From the NCBI RefSeq assembly GCF_036002945.1, contig NZ_CP108529.1:4030001-4094000 (forward strand): 64,000 nt of DNA, in the 5' to 3' direction. A program made the position numbers and the translations under genes. Positions 1 through 9,519 of this stretch are shown in pieces. This DNA comes from Streptomyces sp. NBC_01224 (GTDB lineage Bacteria > Actinomycetota > Actinomycetes > Streptomycetales > Streptomycetaceae). Below the pieces are notes generated by a model. That model had not been told where the DNA came from and did not search any database. It worked only from the letters and a program-made list of their open reading frames with translations. The number at the start of each line of letters is the position of its first letter. Within the stretch, counting starts at the first letter, position 1.

Positions 1-578
1 GTGGCCCACAAGGCGCCCGCGCCCAGGGCGTACGCGGCGCCCACCGGATCGAGGCGGTCGAAGCCACCCCCGCTCAGCAGCACGACGCCGCCCAGCGCGA
101 GGCCCGCCCACACCACGTTGGCCAGCCGGCGGGAGGCGATCACCGAGAGGGCCAGCGGGCCCAGCACCTCCAGGGTGACGGCCGCGCCCAGCGGGATGCG
201 GTCGGCGGCCTGGTAGAAGAGTGTGTTCATGCCGCCCATGGCCACCCCGAACGCGAGGACCGTGCCCCAGTCGGCGCGCGAGTAGCCGCGCAGCTTCGGG
301 CGGCAGACGATCAGCATGACGAGCGCGGCGACGGCCAGGCGCAGGCTGACGACCCCGAGTGCGCCGGCCCGCGGCATCAGCAGCACCGCGACCGCGGAGC
401 CGAACTGGACGGAGAGCCCGCCCGCGACTACCAGCGCGACCGGGGCGAGTGCGGCCCTTCGGCCCTTGGGACGTGCAGGACCTGCCGCCCCGCCCAGGGC
501 GGACACCGCCTCCGGCACGGCGACGGCCGCGGCCTGCTCCGCGGCCGCTGCCCCTGCTGCACTGCGCTGGTCGTTCAC
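1..578 (-). CDS. EamA/RhtA-family drug/metabolite exporter (3' end outside window)
   Basis: The minus strand reads as an integral membrane protein from a GTG at 578, preceded by a GGGAGG ribosome site, and runs off the window after about 192 codons. The N-terminal 35 residues are Ala/Pro-rich. Several hydrophobic helices follow, with the stretch MNTLFYQAADRIPLGAAV, which resembles the helix-3/4 region of RhtA-type amino acid exporters (10-TM drug/metabolite transporter superfamily). The likely role is efflux of amino acids or other small metabolites across the plasma membrane; the substrate cannot be read from sequence. It is divergent from the LysR gene at 728, and an 18-bp palindrome lies just upstream of its start, so LysR control is likely (inference). 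The C-terminal helices are not visible. Confidence 0.85.
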   Translation of the reverse strand, partial: MNDQRSAAGAAAAEQAAAVAVPEAVSALGGAAGPARPKGRRAALAPVALVVAGGLSVQFGSAVAVLLMPRAGALGVVSLRLAVAALVMLIVCRPKLRGYSRADWGTVLAFGVAMGGMNTLFYQAADRIPLGAAVTLEVLGPLALSVIASRRLANVVWAGLALGGVVLLSGGGFDRLDPVGAAYALGAGALWA

Positions 579-603
579 CTGCGGTGTTCCTCCCGAGTCC
601 GGC

Positions 604-621
604 AGTGCATTTCAATGCACT
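604..621. promoter_or_regulatory. Palindromic operator between the EamA exporter and LysR genes
   Basis: AGTGCATT-TC-AATGCACT has perfect 8-bp arms. It lies 26 bp upstream of the exporter start and about 107 bp upstream of the LysR start. LysR regulators usually bind such sites in the intergenic region of a divergent pair. A partly similar AT-richer stretch (TTGAATATACTGCAC) follows at about 628-642 and could be the second half of the site or a promoter -10 region. Confidence 0.6.
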
Positions 622-727
622 AGCTGATTGAATATACTGCACTCTCGCCGTGCGGTACCTCCCCTTACGGTAGGTACCTCCGCGTGGCACGTGAAATGCC
701 GTTGGGCTCCCGTTATGCTTCCCGCGC

Positions 728-1657
728 ATGAGCCTTGGACGCAGCGGTGACGGCCGTACCGGGAACTCTGCGGGCCGGAGTTCCGGCCGCGGTATCGAGG
801 TCCGCCATCTGCGCGCCTTCCTCGCGATCGCCGACGAGGGCAACGTCACCCGCGCAGCCGCCCGCCTCCGCCTCACCCAGCCCGCGGTCTCCCGCACCCT
901 CGCCGCCCTGGAGCAGCACCTCGGCATCCGGCTCGTCGACCGGTCCACCCACCATCTCGTCCTCACCCGCGAAGGCGTCGCCTTCCGGGACAAGGCCGCC
1001 GCCGCGGTCGCCGCGTTCGACGAGGCGCTCGACCCCGGCGGACTGCGCCACTGGCCGCTGCGGCTCGGGCACGCCTGGTCCGCGTTCGGCCCGTACACCA
1101 CACCCCTGCTCCGGCGCTGGCAGGAGCGGTATCCGCAGACCCCGCTCGAACTGCTGCGGATCGACGACCGCACCGCCGGGCTCACCCGCGGCGAAGTCGA
1201 TGCGGCGTTGCTGCGGGGCCCCGTAGAGGCGCCGGGGCTCGTCACCGAGGTGCTGTTCGAGGAGGACCGGGTGGCGGCGGTCGCCGCGGACGGGCCGCTC
1301 GCCGCCCGCGCCACGCTCCGTCTCGCCGATCTGGCGGGCGGCACCGTCGTCCTCAACACCGTCTCCGGCACCACCACCGTCGATCTGTGGCCGCCGGACT
1401 CCAGGCCCGCCGCGCCCCTCACCGTCGCCAACACCGACGACTGGCTGACCGCCATCGCGGCGGGGCGCGGCGCCGGGGTCTCCGCCGCATCCACCGCCGA
1501 GATGCACCCGCACCCGGGGGTCGCCTACCGCCCGCTCGTCGACGCCCCGACCGTCCCGGTCCTGCTCGCCCGGCGCGACGCCCCCGGCCATCCCGCACTG
1601 CCGAAGCTCGCCGCGCTCGCCCGCGAGATCGTGGGTCAGGACGCCACCGACGGCTGA
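728..1657 (+). CDS. LysR-family transcriptional regulator
   Basis: 309 aa. About 25 variable residues precede a classic N-terminal winged HTH starting at EVRHLRAFLAIADEGNVTRA and containing LRLTQPAVSRTLAALEQHLG. A LysR substrate-binding domain with Rossmann-like alternation fills the rest (from about residue 110: LRLGHAWSAFGPYTTPLLRR). The length is normal for the family. An ATG at 728 was chosen because it gives the full N-terminus; a start nearer the HTH is possible. The gene is divergent from the RhtA/EamA exporter, the usual arrangement in which a LysR protein controls its neighbour. The effector is unknown. Confidence 0.9.
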   Translation: MSLGRSGDGRTGNSAGRSSGRGIEVRHLRAFLAIADEGNVTRAAARLRLTQPAVSRTLAALEQHLGIRLVDRSTHHLVLTREGVAFRDKAAAAVAAFDEALDPGGLRHWPLRLGHAWSAFGPYTTPLLRRWQERYPQTPLELLRIDDRTAGLTRGEVDAALLRGPVEAPGLVTEVLFEEDRVAAVAADGPLAARATLRLADLAGGTVVLNTVSGTTTVDLWPPDSRPAAPLTVANTDDWLTAIAAGRGAGVSAASTAEMHPHPGVAYRPLVDAPTVPVLLARRDAPGHPALPKLAALAREIVGQDATDG

Positions 1658-1842
1658 GGAACTCCCGCACGGGACCGGATGGCCGGGGGGAGCGCCCCCG
1701 CCCGTCCCGGCTCACTCCTCGACCACCGGACGTCACAGGCGCCTGTCAGCGCGACGTGCGGGGCCGCCGGTGCGGCATCCGGGGCCGTCAGCCTGACCCC
1801 AGAGGACTCCCTGGGCCTGTTGAAGCGATTGCGAGGAGCGCT

Positions 1843-2028
1843 ATGAGCACGTCCGAACTGGCCTGGTTCAAGAGCAGCTACAGCGGCTCGCAGGGTGACG
1901 ACTGCATCGAGGTGGCGAAGGGGACACAGGCGATCCACGTCCGCGACTCCAAGGACCAGCTGAGCCCCGAACTCGCCCTCTCCCCCGCCGCGTGGGACGA
2001 CTTCGTCTCCTACGCCGTCCAGGGCTGA
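1843..2028 (+). CDS. DUF397 domain protein (orphan)
   Basis: 61 aa with the DUF397 signature: WFKSSYSGSQGDDCIEVAKG, then HVRDSK, and a C-terminal LSPAAWDDFVSYA. The ATG at 1843 has GAGGAG 5 bp upstream; a longer in-frame reading exists but lacks coding character. DUF397 proteins are small actinomycete proteins normally encoded just after an XRE/DUF5753 regulator, with which they form a regulator/antagonist pair as in BldB-like and AbaA-like systems. No such regulator lies upstream here, so this copy is an orphan. A strong hairpin follows the stop codon at 2035-2066. Confidence 0.85.
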   Translation: MSTSELAWFKSSYSGSQGDDCIEVAKGTQAIHVRDSKDQLSPELALSPAAWDDFVSYAVQG

Positions 2029-2034
2029 CCCTCA

Positions 2035-2066
2035 CGCCCCGCGCCGGACCCGTCCGGCGCGGGGCG
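2035..2066. terminator. Hairpin terminator after DUF397
   Basis: Perfect 14-bp stem CGCCCCGCGCCGGA with a CCCG loop, starting 6 bp after the DUF397 stop. It has no T-run, as is usual for Streptomyces terminators. It sits between the convergent DUF397 and winged-helix genes and could serve both. Confidence 0.7.
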
Positions 2067-2173
2067 CTGCCGTTCACCGGGTGGGCGGCGTCCACGACGA
2101 GCTGGGGCACGTGCACAGGCTCCTTGGGTCCGAAGTTCGCGAGCAGTTCGCGCGGCCCGGCCGGTCGGGTCGG

Positions 2174-3121
<948 letters not shown>

Positions 3122-3146
3122 GGGGTCGCCTACTTCGATCTTGGGG

Positions 3147-3236
3147 TCAGACCCCGGCCGGTGCTGAGAACACCGCGTCGGGGTCGTTACGTTCGGCACC
3201 GTAAGCAGCCGCGACTTCACGCCGCAAGTCGGTCAC
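3147..3236 (-). CDS. Possible 29-aa ORF upstream of the winged-helix gene
   Basis: A GTG at 3236 opens a 29-codon frame, MTDLRREVAAAYGAERNDPD then AVFSAPAGV, with codon use like that of real Streptomyces genes, in a different frame from the N-terminal extension of the 2174-3121 gene. It could be a tiny leader gene, or the shifted remnant of the original N-terminus of that gene. No clear ribosome site is visible. Weak evidence only. Confidence 0.2.
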   Translation of the reverse strand: MTDLRREVAAAYGAERNDPDAVFSAPAGV

Positions 3237-3477
3237 GATTAGTCATACTTGCTGGCCGTGACGGGGTCGGCGAGGGCGGGGAGGTTTCCCCAACCCCCTT
3301 CTTTCACCAACCGGTTGTACGACACCGCTCGAATCCCGACATCCGGAACCCGGCCCCCGAAGCCCGAAGCTCAAGACCCGGCCCCGGGCCCCTCCCCACA
3401 CCCACGAAAGAGTGAACAAGCCCTCCCCGCCGCTCGAAACCCGGCTCCCGAAGCTCGGGCTCCGGCCGCCCCGCACC

Positions 3478-6327
3478 TCAGCCGCAGGAAGTGCCCAATT
3501 CGGGAGGCAGGCCCTCCGCAAGTACCTCCGCCAGATGTCTCGCCCTCACACCGCCCAGTTGCTCCAGCTGGGTCCGGCAGGAGAAGCCGTCCGCCAGGAA
3601 CTCCGTACCGGGCTCCGCGGCCCGTACCGATGGCAACAGGGCCTCCTCCGCGCAGGCCGCCGACACCGCCCAGTGACCCCGCTCGAAGCCGAAGTTTCCG
3701 GCCAGTCCGCAGCAGCCGCCGTTCAACTCACCGGTCAGTCCGGCCCGTTCGCGCAGACGGCGGTCCGCCGTGTCGCCCAGGACCGCGTGCTGGTGGCAGT
3801 GGGTCTGGCCGGTGGCCGGGCGGTCCAGGCGGGGTGGTTGCCAGTCGGGGGCGTACTCCTCCAGGTACTGCGCCAACGTCCTTACCGAACGCGCGAGTTC
3901 GGCCGCGCGGGGGTCGTCGGGGAGGAGTTCGGGCAGGTCCGTGCGGAGAGTCGCGGCGCAGCTCGGTTCGAGGACGACGAGCGGGTCGCCGAGGTGGACG
4001 CCCATCCGGTCCAGGGTCCGGCGCATGACCCTGCGGGCCTTGTCGAGCTGGCCCGTGGACACGTATGTGAGGCCGCAGCACAGCCCGCGGCCGGGCAGCA
4101 GAGGTCTTCGGCCCGCCGCCTCCAGGACCCGGACCGCCGCCCGCCCCACCTCGGGCGAGAGGTGGTTGGTGAAGGTGTCGGGCCAGAGACCGACCGCCCG
4201 GTCGCCCGGCGGGATCACCGCCTCCCTGCCCCGGTGCCGCCGGACCCACCGGGTGAACGTCTCCCGCGCCAGCACCGGAAGCGTCCGCTCGGGAGCGATG
4301 CCCGCCAGCCGTTTGGCCAGGGCCGCCAGCGGGCGGACCCGGGCCAGGGCGTTCAGGGCAGGTGCGAACGGGGCCGCCGCACGCAGCCAGACCGGCAGCC
4401 GTCCCATCGCGTAGTGGGCGGCGGGGCGCAGCCGCCCCCGGTAGTGGTGGTGCAGGAACTCCGCTTTGTACGTGGCCATGTCGACACCCACCGGGCAGTC
4501 GCTGCGGCAGCCCTTGCAGGACAGGCAGAGATCGAGCGCGTCGCGCACCTCCGTCGACCGCCAGCCGTCCGTGATCACCTCGCCCGCCAGCATCTCGTGC
4601 AGCAGGCGGGCCCGGCCGCGGGTGGAGTGGGCCTCCTCGCCGGTCGCCCGGAACGACGGGCACATCACGCCCGCGCCCGCCGGCTCCGCCGTACGGCATT
4701 TGGCGACGCCCACGCATCTGCGTACCGCCGCGGAGAAGTCTCCGCCGTCGTGCGGGTAGCCGAACGTGACGTCCACAGGGCGCTTCGGCAGCACCTCGAA
4801 GCGGAGGTTCTCGTCGATCCGGGCGGGGTGGGTGAGGATGCCGGGGTTCATGCCGCCGTACGGGTCCCAGATGTTCTTGAACCGGGCGAAGAGGGCGACC
4901 AGTTCGTCTCCGTACATGCGTGGGAGCAGTTCGGCTCGGGCCTGGCCGTCGCCGTGTTCCCCGCTCAGTGATCCGCCGTGCGCGACGACCAGGTCCGCCA
5001 GCTCCTCGGAGAAGCGGCGGAAGCGGACCACTCCCTCGGGGTCCAGCAGGTCGAAGTTGATCCGGACGTGGATGCAGCCGTCGCCGAAGTGCCCGTACGG
5101 GGTGCCGCGCAGCCCGTGGGCGGCGAGCAGGGCACGGAAGTCGCGGAGGTACGGGCCGAGGCGGGCGGGCGGTACGGCGCAGTCCTCCCAGCCGGGCCAG
5201 GCCTCCGTGCCGTCCGGCATCCGCGTGGCGGTGCCGGCGGCGTCCTCGCGGATGCGCCACAGGGCCCGCTGTCCGGCCGGGTCGGTGACGACCATGCCGG
5301 CCGGCGCGTCGGCCGCACGGAGGATGCGCTCGGCGTGCGCCCGCGCCTCGGCCGGGGTGGCGCCGCCGGTCTCGACGAAGAGCCAGGCGCCTCCGCGCGG
5401 CAGCCCGGCCGGTTCCCGCACGAGATCGGCGGCCATGCCCTCCACGGTCAGGGGGTGGAACGGAAGCAGGCCGCAGGCGGCTTCGGCGGCCGCGGACTCG
5501 TCGGCGTATGCGAGTACGGCGAGCGCGCGGGCCGCCGGTGCCTCGACCAGTCGTACGGTCGCCTCCGTCACCACACCGAGTGTGCCCTCGCTGCCGCAGA
5601 AGGCGCGGACGAGGTCGGTTCCGCGCTCGGGCAGGAGTGCGTCCAGGGCGTATCCGGAGATACGGCGCGGGAGCTCGGGGAAACCGGTGCGCAGGAGGGC
5701 GAGGTTCTCGCCGATGAGTTCGGGGAGTCCGATGAGTCCAGTGGGTCCGGTGGGGGGTTCGGCCTCCCCTGCCCGGCCCAGACGCAGCGTGTCGCCGCCG
5801 TAGCGGGCCACGGTCAGGGCGAGCACATTGTCGGCCGTGGTGCCCCACGCGACCGAGTGCGCGCCGCAGGAGTTGTTGCCGATCATGCCGCCCAGCGTGC
5901 AGCGGCTGTGCGTGGAGGGGTCGGGGCCGAAGGTGAGGCCGTGCGGGGCGGCGGCGGTGCGCAGGTCGTCCAGGATCACGCCCGGCTGGACGACCGCTGT
6001 ACGGGATTCGGCGTCCAGCTCGACGATCTTCCGCATATGGCGGGTGAGGTCGAGGACGACACCGGTGCCGGTGGCCTGACCGGCGATGGAGGTGCCGCCG
6101 CCGCGCGGGACCACGGGCACGGCGTGTGAACGGCAGACGGCGAGCGCGGCGGCCACGTCGTCGGCGTCGCGCGGGGTGACGACGCCGAGCGGTACGCGGC
6201 GGTAGTTGGAGGCGTCCATCGTCGTCAACGCCCTTGCGGTGGGGCCGAAGTCGACCTCTCCGCGGACCGCGGCGCTCAGGGCCTGTGCGAGTGCGACGGA
6301 TTCCGGCGGTTTGCGATGTGCGGCCAT
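3478..6327 (-). CDS. FAD-linked oxidase fused to Fe-S/CCG domain (D-lactate or 2-hydroxyacid dehydrogenase type)
   Basis: 949 aa. The N-terminal half is an FAD-binding PCMH domain (about 35-220: VVPRGGGTSIAGQATGTGVV, then FGPDPSTHSRCTLGGMIGNN) with a FAD-oxidase C-terminal domain up to about residue 500. The C-terminal half has two Fe-S Cys clusters (CVGVAKC...GVMCPSFRATGEE and CLSCKGCRSDCPVGVD) and two CCG repeats (GLCCGLTYVSTG and GGCCGLAGNFGFERGH). This is the glcD-plus-glcF fusion architecture of membrane-associated D-2-hydroxyacid dehydrogenases (YdiJ/Dld-II type). These oxidise D-lactate, glycolate or D-2-hydroxyglutarate and pass electrons to the quinone pool; the exact substrate is unknown. 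The ATG at 6327 starts just before the domain. Monocistronic. Confidence 0.92.
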   Translation of the reverse strand: MAAHRKPPESVALAQALSAAVRGEVDFGPTARALTTMDASNYRRVPLGVVTPRDADDVAAALAVCRSHAVPVVPRGGGTSIAGQATGTGVVLDLTRHMRKIVELDAESRTAVVQPGVILDDLRTAAAPHGLTFGPDPSTHSRCTLGGMIGNNSCGAHSVAWGTTADNVLALTVARYGGDTLRLGRAGEAEPPTGPTGLIGLPELIGENLALLRTGFPELPRRISGYALDALLPERGTDLVRAFCGSEGTLGVVTEATVRLVEAPAARALAVLAYADESAAAEAACGLLPFHPLTVEGMAADLVREPAGLPRGGAWLFVETGGATPAEARAHAERILRAADAPAGMVVTDPAGQRALWRIREDAAGTATRMPDGTEAWPGWEDCAVPPARLGPYLRDFRALLAAHGLRGTPYGHFGDGCIHVRINFDLLDPEGVVRFRRFSEELADLVVAHGGSLSGEHGDGQARAELLPRMYGDELVALFARFKNIWDPYGGMNPGILTHPARIDENLRFEVLPKRPVDVTFGYPHDGGDFSAAVRRCVGVAKCRTAEPAGAGVMCPSFRATGEEAHSTRGRARLLHEMLAGEVITDGWRSTEVRDALDLCLSCKGCRSDCPVGVDMATYKAEFLHHHYRGRLRPAAHYAMGRLPVWLRAAAPFAPALNALARVRPLAALAKRLAGIAPERTLPVLARETFTRWVRRHRGREAVIPPGDRAVGLWPDTFTNHLSPEVGRAAVRVLEAAGRRPLLPGRGLCCGLTYVSTGQLDKARRVMRRTLDRMGVHLGDPLVVLEPSCAATLRTDLPELLPDDPRAAELARSVRTLAQYLEEYAPDWQPPRLDRPATGQTHCHQHAVLGDTADRRLRERAGLTGELNGGCCGLAGNFGFERGHWAVSAACAEEALLPSVRAAEPGTEFLADGFSCRTQLEQLGGVRARHLAEVLAEGLPPELGTSCG

Positions 6328-6439
6328 GGGCCCAGGATGCCGTTGATCCGGTCACTCGGCGGCCCCGTGCCCTCGCGACTCCCCCGAATACGTCAATACG
6401 TCGGAATACGTCGGACGCGTAGTCACATACGTGACAGAG

Positions 6440-6619
6440 AACGCCACAAGCACTTCCCAAATAGAGCGTCAATTCTCATATAGTGACCACGACTTATCTT
6501 GGAATTATCAGCTCCAGTTGTCGTGTTCACCCCTGCCGTACCGAACTGTCCCGATCAGACCTGTTGGTCCCGCCTGCCCTGCCCGTCCCGTTTACCCCGT
6601 CCGCCCCCAAGGACTGCAC
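6440..6619 (+). promoter_or_regulatory. AT-rich leader/promoter region of the conservon
   Basis: The 290-bp gap between the dehydrogenase and the conservon has an unusually AT-rich stretch (about 6443-6515, with TCATATAGTGACCACGACTT and TATCTTGGAATTATCAG). It contrasts with the surrounding DNA and fits a promoter region. The frame open from 6431 runs through it but lacks coding bias there, so the first gene is taken to begin at 6620. Confidence 0.45.
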
Positions 6620-8089
6620 TTGAGCCCCTCATCCCGGCCGACCGCACTGGCCCTGCTGATATCACTGGCCGTCACCGGATCCCTGTGCCTGTGGGCGGTC
6701 GTCGCCGCCCCCGACTCGGTACGGACCGCGCTGGCCTGGGGGGCGGGTGCCTCCGCCGTGCTGCTGTCCGCCGCCGTGGCCGCCGCCGTCCATGCTCGCG
6801 CCACCGCGAACCGGTTGCGCGCCCGTCTCGCGACGGAGACCCAGCGGTTCACCGGCGAGATCAGCCGGCTCGTCTCCGCCTCCGCGGCCGAGGGCCAGCG
6901 GTTCACCGCCGAGACCGCTCGGATCAAGGGCGCCGCCGAGGCCGAGACCGCACGGATCACCTCGCAGGCCGCCGCCGATACCGAACGGCTCACCGCCGAG
7001 GTCGAGCGGCTCACCGCCCGCGCGGCCCGCAGCGACACCGAGCGTTCCGCCGCGGTCGCCGCCTGCGCGAACGCCGCGGGCCGGATGCAGGCCCTGGCCA
7101 CCAGCATGCTCGCCGACCTGCGCGAGATGGAGCACCGGCACGCCGCCGAGGACGTGCTCGGCGATCTGCTCCATCTGGACCACCGCACCGCCCAGGCGGG
7201 CCGGCTCGCCGACTCCATCGCCGTGCTGACCGGCGCCCGCTCCGGACGGCGCTGGGCGAAGCCGATCGTGATGGAGTCGATCCTGCGCGGCGCGATGGGC
7301 CGGATCAGCGGCTATCAGCGGGTACGTCTCCACTCGACCAGCGATGTCGCGGTCGCCGGCCACGCCGCCGAGGGCGTCATGCACGCCCTCGCCGAACTCC
7401 TCGACAACGCCGCCAACTTCTCGCCGCCCACGGCGGAGGTCCATGTGTACGTCGAGGAGGTGCCGGCCGGCATCGTCCTGACCGTCGAGGACAGCGGCCT
7501 GGTCATGAGCGAGGTCCAGCTGCGCCGCGCCGAGCGCGCGGTGTCGGCCACCGACCACGACCTGACGGGTCTTTCCGGCACCCGGCTCGGCCTCGCCGTC
7601 GTCGGCCGGCTGGCCCGTAAGCACGGTCTGACCGTGTCGTTCCGGCCGTCCGCGCGCGGCGGCACGGGCGCCCTGTTGATGCTTCCGCAGGAGCTCCTCA
7701 CCCGGGCCCCGGTCCCGGTCCCGGTCCCTGAGCCGACGCCCCAGCCGACGCCCCGGCCGGCATCCGAGCCGACGTCCGAGTCGAGGCCCGAGCCGGAGCC
7801 CACGCACGAAACGGCTGCCGCGACGGCGACGGAAGCCGTCCCCGCCTCCTCGGACTCCCCCGCGTCCGAGACCACCGGCCACCTCCCCCGGTTCGGCGAG
7901 AGCGGACTCCCCAAGCGCCCCCGCGGCCGCACCCTCGCCGCCGCCGAGGCCCGTACCCACGCGGGCGGTGCCACCGCAACTCCCCGGCCCCGTACCGCCG
8001 ACCCCAAGGAACAGGCAGCCCGCTTCAGCAGCTTCCGCCAGGCTGTTCGGGCCAACTCCCCGCACCCGGAAGAAGGCAACACCCGATGA
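6620..8089 (+). CDS. cvnA: Conservon CvnA-type sensor-like ATPase
   Basis: 489 aa from a TTG at 6620, which has AAGGA 7 bp upstream. Two N-terminal transmembrane helices (about 8-28 and 36-58) are followed by a long Ala/Glu/Arg coiled coil with repeats such as RFTGEISRL and RFTAETARI. A HATPase_c domain follows, with N-box ELLDNAANFSPP and DLTGLSGTRLGLAVVGRLA. The tail is Pro/Glu-rich and probably disordered. There is no phospho-acceptor His box like that of true kinases, as is normal for CvnA. In the conservon model CvnA sits in the membrane and signals to the CvnB/CvnD switch. It overlaps cvnB by 4 bp (ATGA), so the genes are translationally coupled. Confidence 0.93.
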   Translation: MSPSSRPTALALLISLAVTGSLCLWAVVAAPDSVRTALAWGAGASAVLLSAAVAAAVHARATANRLRARLATETQRFTGEISRLVSASAAEGQRFTAETARIKGAAEAETARITSQAAADTERLTAEVERLTARAARSDTERSAAVAACANAAGRMQALATSMLADLREMEHRHAAEDVLGDLLHLDHRTAQAGRLADSIAVLTGARSGRRWAKPIVMESILRGAMGRISGYQRVRLHSTSDVAVAGHAAEGVMHALAELLDNAANFSPPTAEVHVYVEEVPAGIVLTVEDSGLVMSEVQLRRAERAVSATDHDLTGLSGTRLGLAVVGRLARKHGLTVSFRPSARGGTGALLMLPQELLTRAPVPVPVPEPTPQPTPRPASEPTSESRPEPEPTHETAAATATEAVPASSDSPASETTGHLPRFGESGLPKRPRGRTLAAAEARTHAGGATATPRPRTADPKEQAARFSSFRQAVRANSPHPEEGNTR

Positions 8090-8529
8090 CCGCGACCACC
8101 GACGAGAAGCTCAACTGGCTGCTGGAGGGGCTCCTGGAGCGCACCCCCGGCACCCGCCACGCCCTCGTCCTGTCCAGGGACGGCCTCAAGCTGTGCCGCA
8201 CCCCCGAGCTCTCCGTCGATCAGGCCGATCAGCTGGCCGCGATCTCCGCCGGTATCCAGAGCCTGTCGCACGGCGCGTCCGTCGAGTTCGGTGACGGCAC
8301 CGGCGGCGTACGGTCCGCGATGGCCGAGTTCTACGGCGGTGTGCTGTTCATCGTCGAGGCGGGCGCGGGCGCCCATCTCGCGGTCGTCGCGTCCGATGAG
8401 GCCGACGTCGGCCTCATCGGCCACAACATGAGCGAACTCGTCGAGCAGCTCGGCGAGCACCTCAGCGCCCCGCCGCGCTCCCCCTCGGCCACCGAGGCCG
8501 GCGCAGCCGACGCGACCGCATCCGTATGA
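8086..8529 (+). CDS. cvnB: Conservon CvnB, roadblock/LC7 domain protein
   Basis: 147 aa, with a roadblock/LC7 fold throughout (LNWLLEGLLERTPGTRHALV, the LCRTPELSVDQADQLAA region and a C-terminal LSELVEQL-like helix). It corresponds to CvnB, which resembles MglB and dynein light chain regulators of small GTPases. The likely role is to bind CvnD and modulate GTP turnover. Start and stop both overlap neighbours by 4 bp. Confidence 0.93.
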   Translation: MTATTDEKLNWLLEGLLERTPGTRHALVLSRDGLKLCRTPELSVDQADQLAAISAGIQSLSHGASVEFGDGTGGVRSAMAEFYGGVLFIVEAGAGAHLAVVASDEADVGLIGHNMSELVEQLGEHLSAPPRSPSATEAGAADATASV

Positions 8530-8888
8530 CTCGCCCCCGCCCCGGCCGGGACGACGCGCCGGACCGGCTGTACACCCTCACCGGTGGCCGCAGCCGGTCC
8601 GATTCGGACGCGTTCGACCTGGTGACGCTGGTGGTCTCCGAGTGCGAGCCGGCCCCCGGCATGCAGTCGGAGCACGTCACGATCCTGCGGATGTGCACGA
8701 GGCCCACCGCGGTCGTGGAGATCGCGGCGAGCCTCGGCCTGCCTGTCAGCATCGTCCGGATCATGCTGTCCGATCTGCTGGACACCGGCCGGATCAGCGC
8801 CCGTCACCCCCGTACCGCCCGTGTCGCGGACCGGCTCCCCGACCCCGACATCCTGGAACAGGTGCTCGTTGGACTCCGCAACCTCTGA
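8526..8888 (+). CDS. cvnC: Conservon CvnC, DUF742 protein
   Basis: 120 aa DUF742 protein. It contains RLYTLTGGRSRSD-like N-terminal residues and a winged-helix-like region (ILRMCTRPTAVVEIAASLGL, then VRIMLSDLLDTGRI). DUF742 proteins are the third component of every conservon and may link the sensor and GTPase. Coupled to cvnB through ATGA; its 3' end overlaps the TTG start of cvnD by 20 bp. Confidence 0.93.
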   Translation: MTRPRPGRDDAPDRLYTLTGGRSRSDSDAFDLVTLVVSECEPAPGMQSEHVTILRMCTRPTAVVEIAASLGLPVSIVRIMLSDLLDTGRISARHPRTARVADRLPDPDILEQVLVGLRNL

Positions 8889-9519
8889 CCGTGCCGCCTT
8901 GCAGGCGACGGCCGACAACGGACTGAAGATCGTCGTCGTCGGCGGCTTCGGTGTCGGCAAGACCACCATGGTCCGATCCGTCAGCGAGATCCGTCCGCTG
9001 AACACGGAAGAGACCATGACCAGCGCGGGCGAGGCCGTCGACCATCTCGACGGTGTGCAGTCGAAGACGTCCACGACCGTGGCCTTCGACTTCGGCCGGA
9101 TCTCGCTCGACGAACGCTCGGTGCTGTACCTCTTCGGCGCCCCCGGTCAGGAACGGTTCTGGTTCCTGTGGGACCGGCTGTTCTCGGGCACGCTCGGCGC
9201 CGTCGTCCTCGTCGACACCCGCAGGCTCGCCGACTCCTGGTACGCGATCGACCGCCTGGAGCACCACGGCACGCCGTTCATCGTGGCGTGCAACGACTTC
9301 GGCGGCCCGCTCCACACCGAACAGCAGATACGGGAGGCGCTCGACCTCTCGGACGACGTACCCCTGGTGGAGTGCGACGCCCGGGACCGTTCGTCCAGCA
9401 AGTACGTACTGATCACGCTGGTCGAGTACCTGCATGCCCTGTCGCAGGGCAAGGCCTCCGCCACGTCCGCCGACCGTCCGGAGATCACGCCGGAGAAGAC
9501 CCCGGAGCCCACCTCGTGA
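8869..9519 (+). CDS. cvnD: Conservon CvnD, small GTP-binding protein
   Basis: 216 aa from a TTG at 8869 inside the end of cvnC; the open frame extends further upstream but those residues are out of character. G1 P-loop GGFGVGKTT, switch-II G3 GAPGQERF and a G4-like ACNDF mark a Ras-like GTPase of the Cvn/MglA type. The divergent G4 (no canonical NKxD) is common in this family. It probably acts as the switch read out by the downstream P450 proteins or other effectors. The GTG of the first P450 overlaps its stop codon. Confidence 0.92.
   Translation: MDSATSDRAALQATADNGLKIVVVGGFGVGKTTMVRSVSEIRPLNTEETMTSAGEAVDHLDGVQSKTSTTVAFDFGRISLDERSVLYLFGAPGQERFWFLWDRLFSGTLGAVVLVDTRRLADSWYAIDRLEHHGTPFIVACNDFGGPLHTEQQIREALDLSDDVPLVECDARDRSSSKYVLITLVEYLHALSQGKASATSADRPEITPEKTPEPTS

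Noticed and set aside
3321..3345. tRNA-like T-arm sequence GCTCGAATCCC
   Set aside because: No acceptor or anticodon stems around it; the surrounding repeats of CCCGAAGCTC explain the match.
3728..6472. 914-codon minus-strand frame beside the FAD/Fe-S dehydrogenase
   Set aside because: Same region in another frame; Arg-rich, no domain. The frame with FAD and Fe-S motifs is the real one.
6431..6619. N-terminal extension of cvnA
   Set aside because: AT-rich with poor coding bias and Pro-rich translation; the TTG at 6620 with AAGGA gives the family's usual membrane start.
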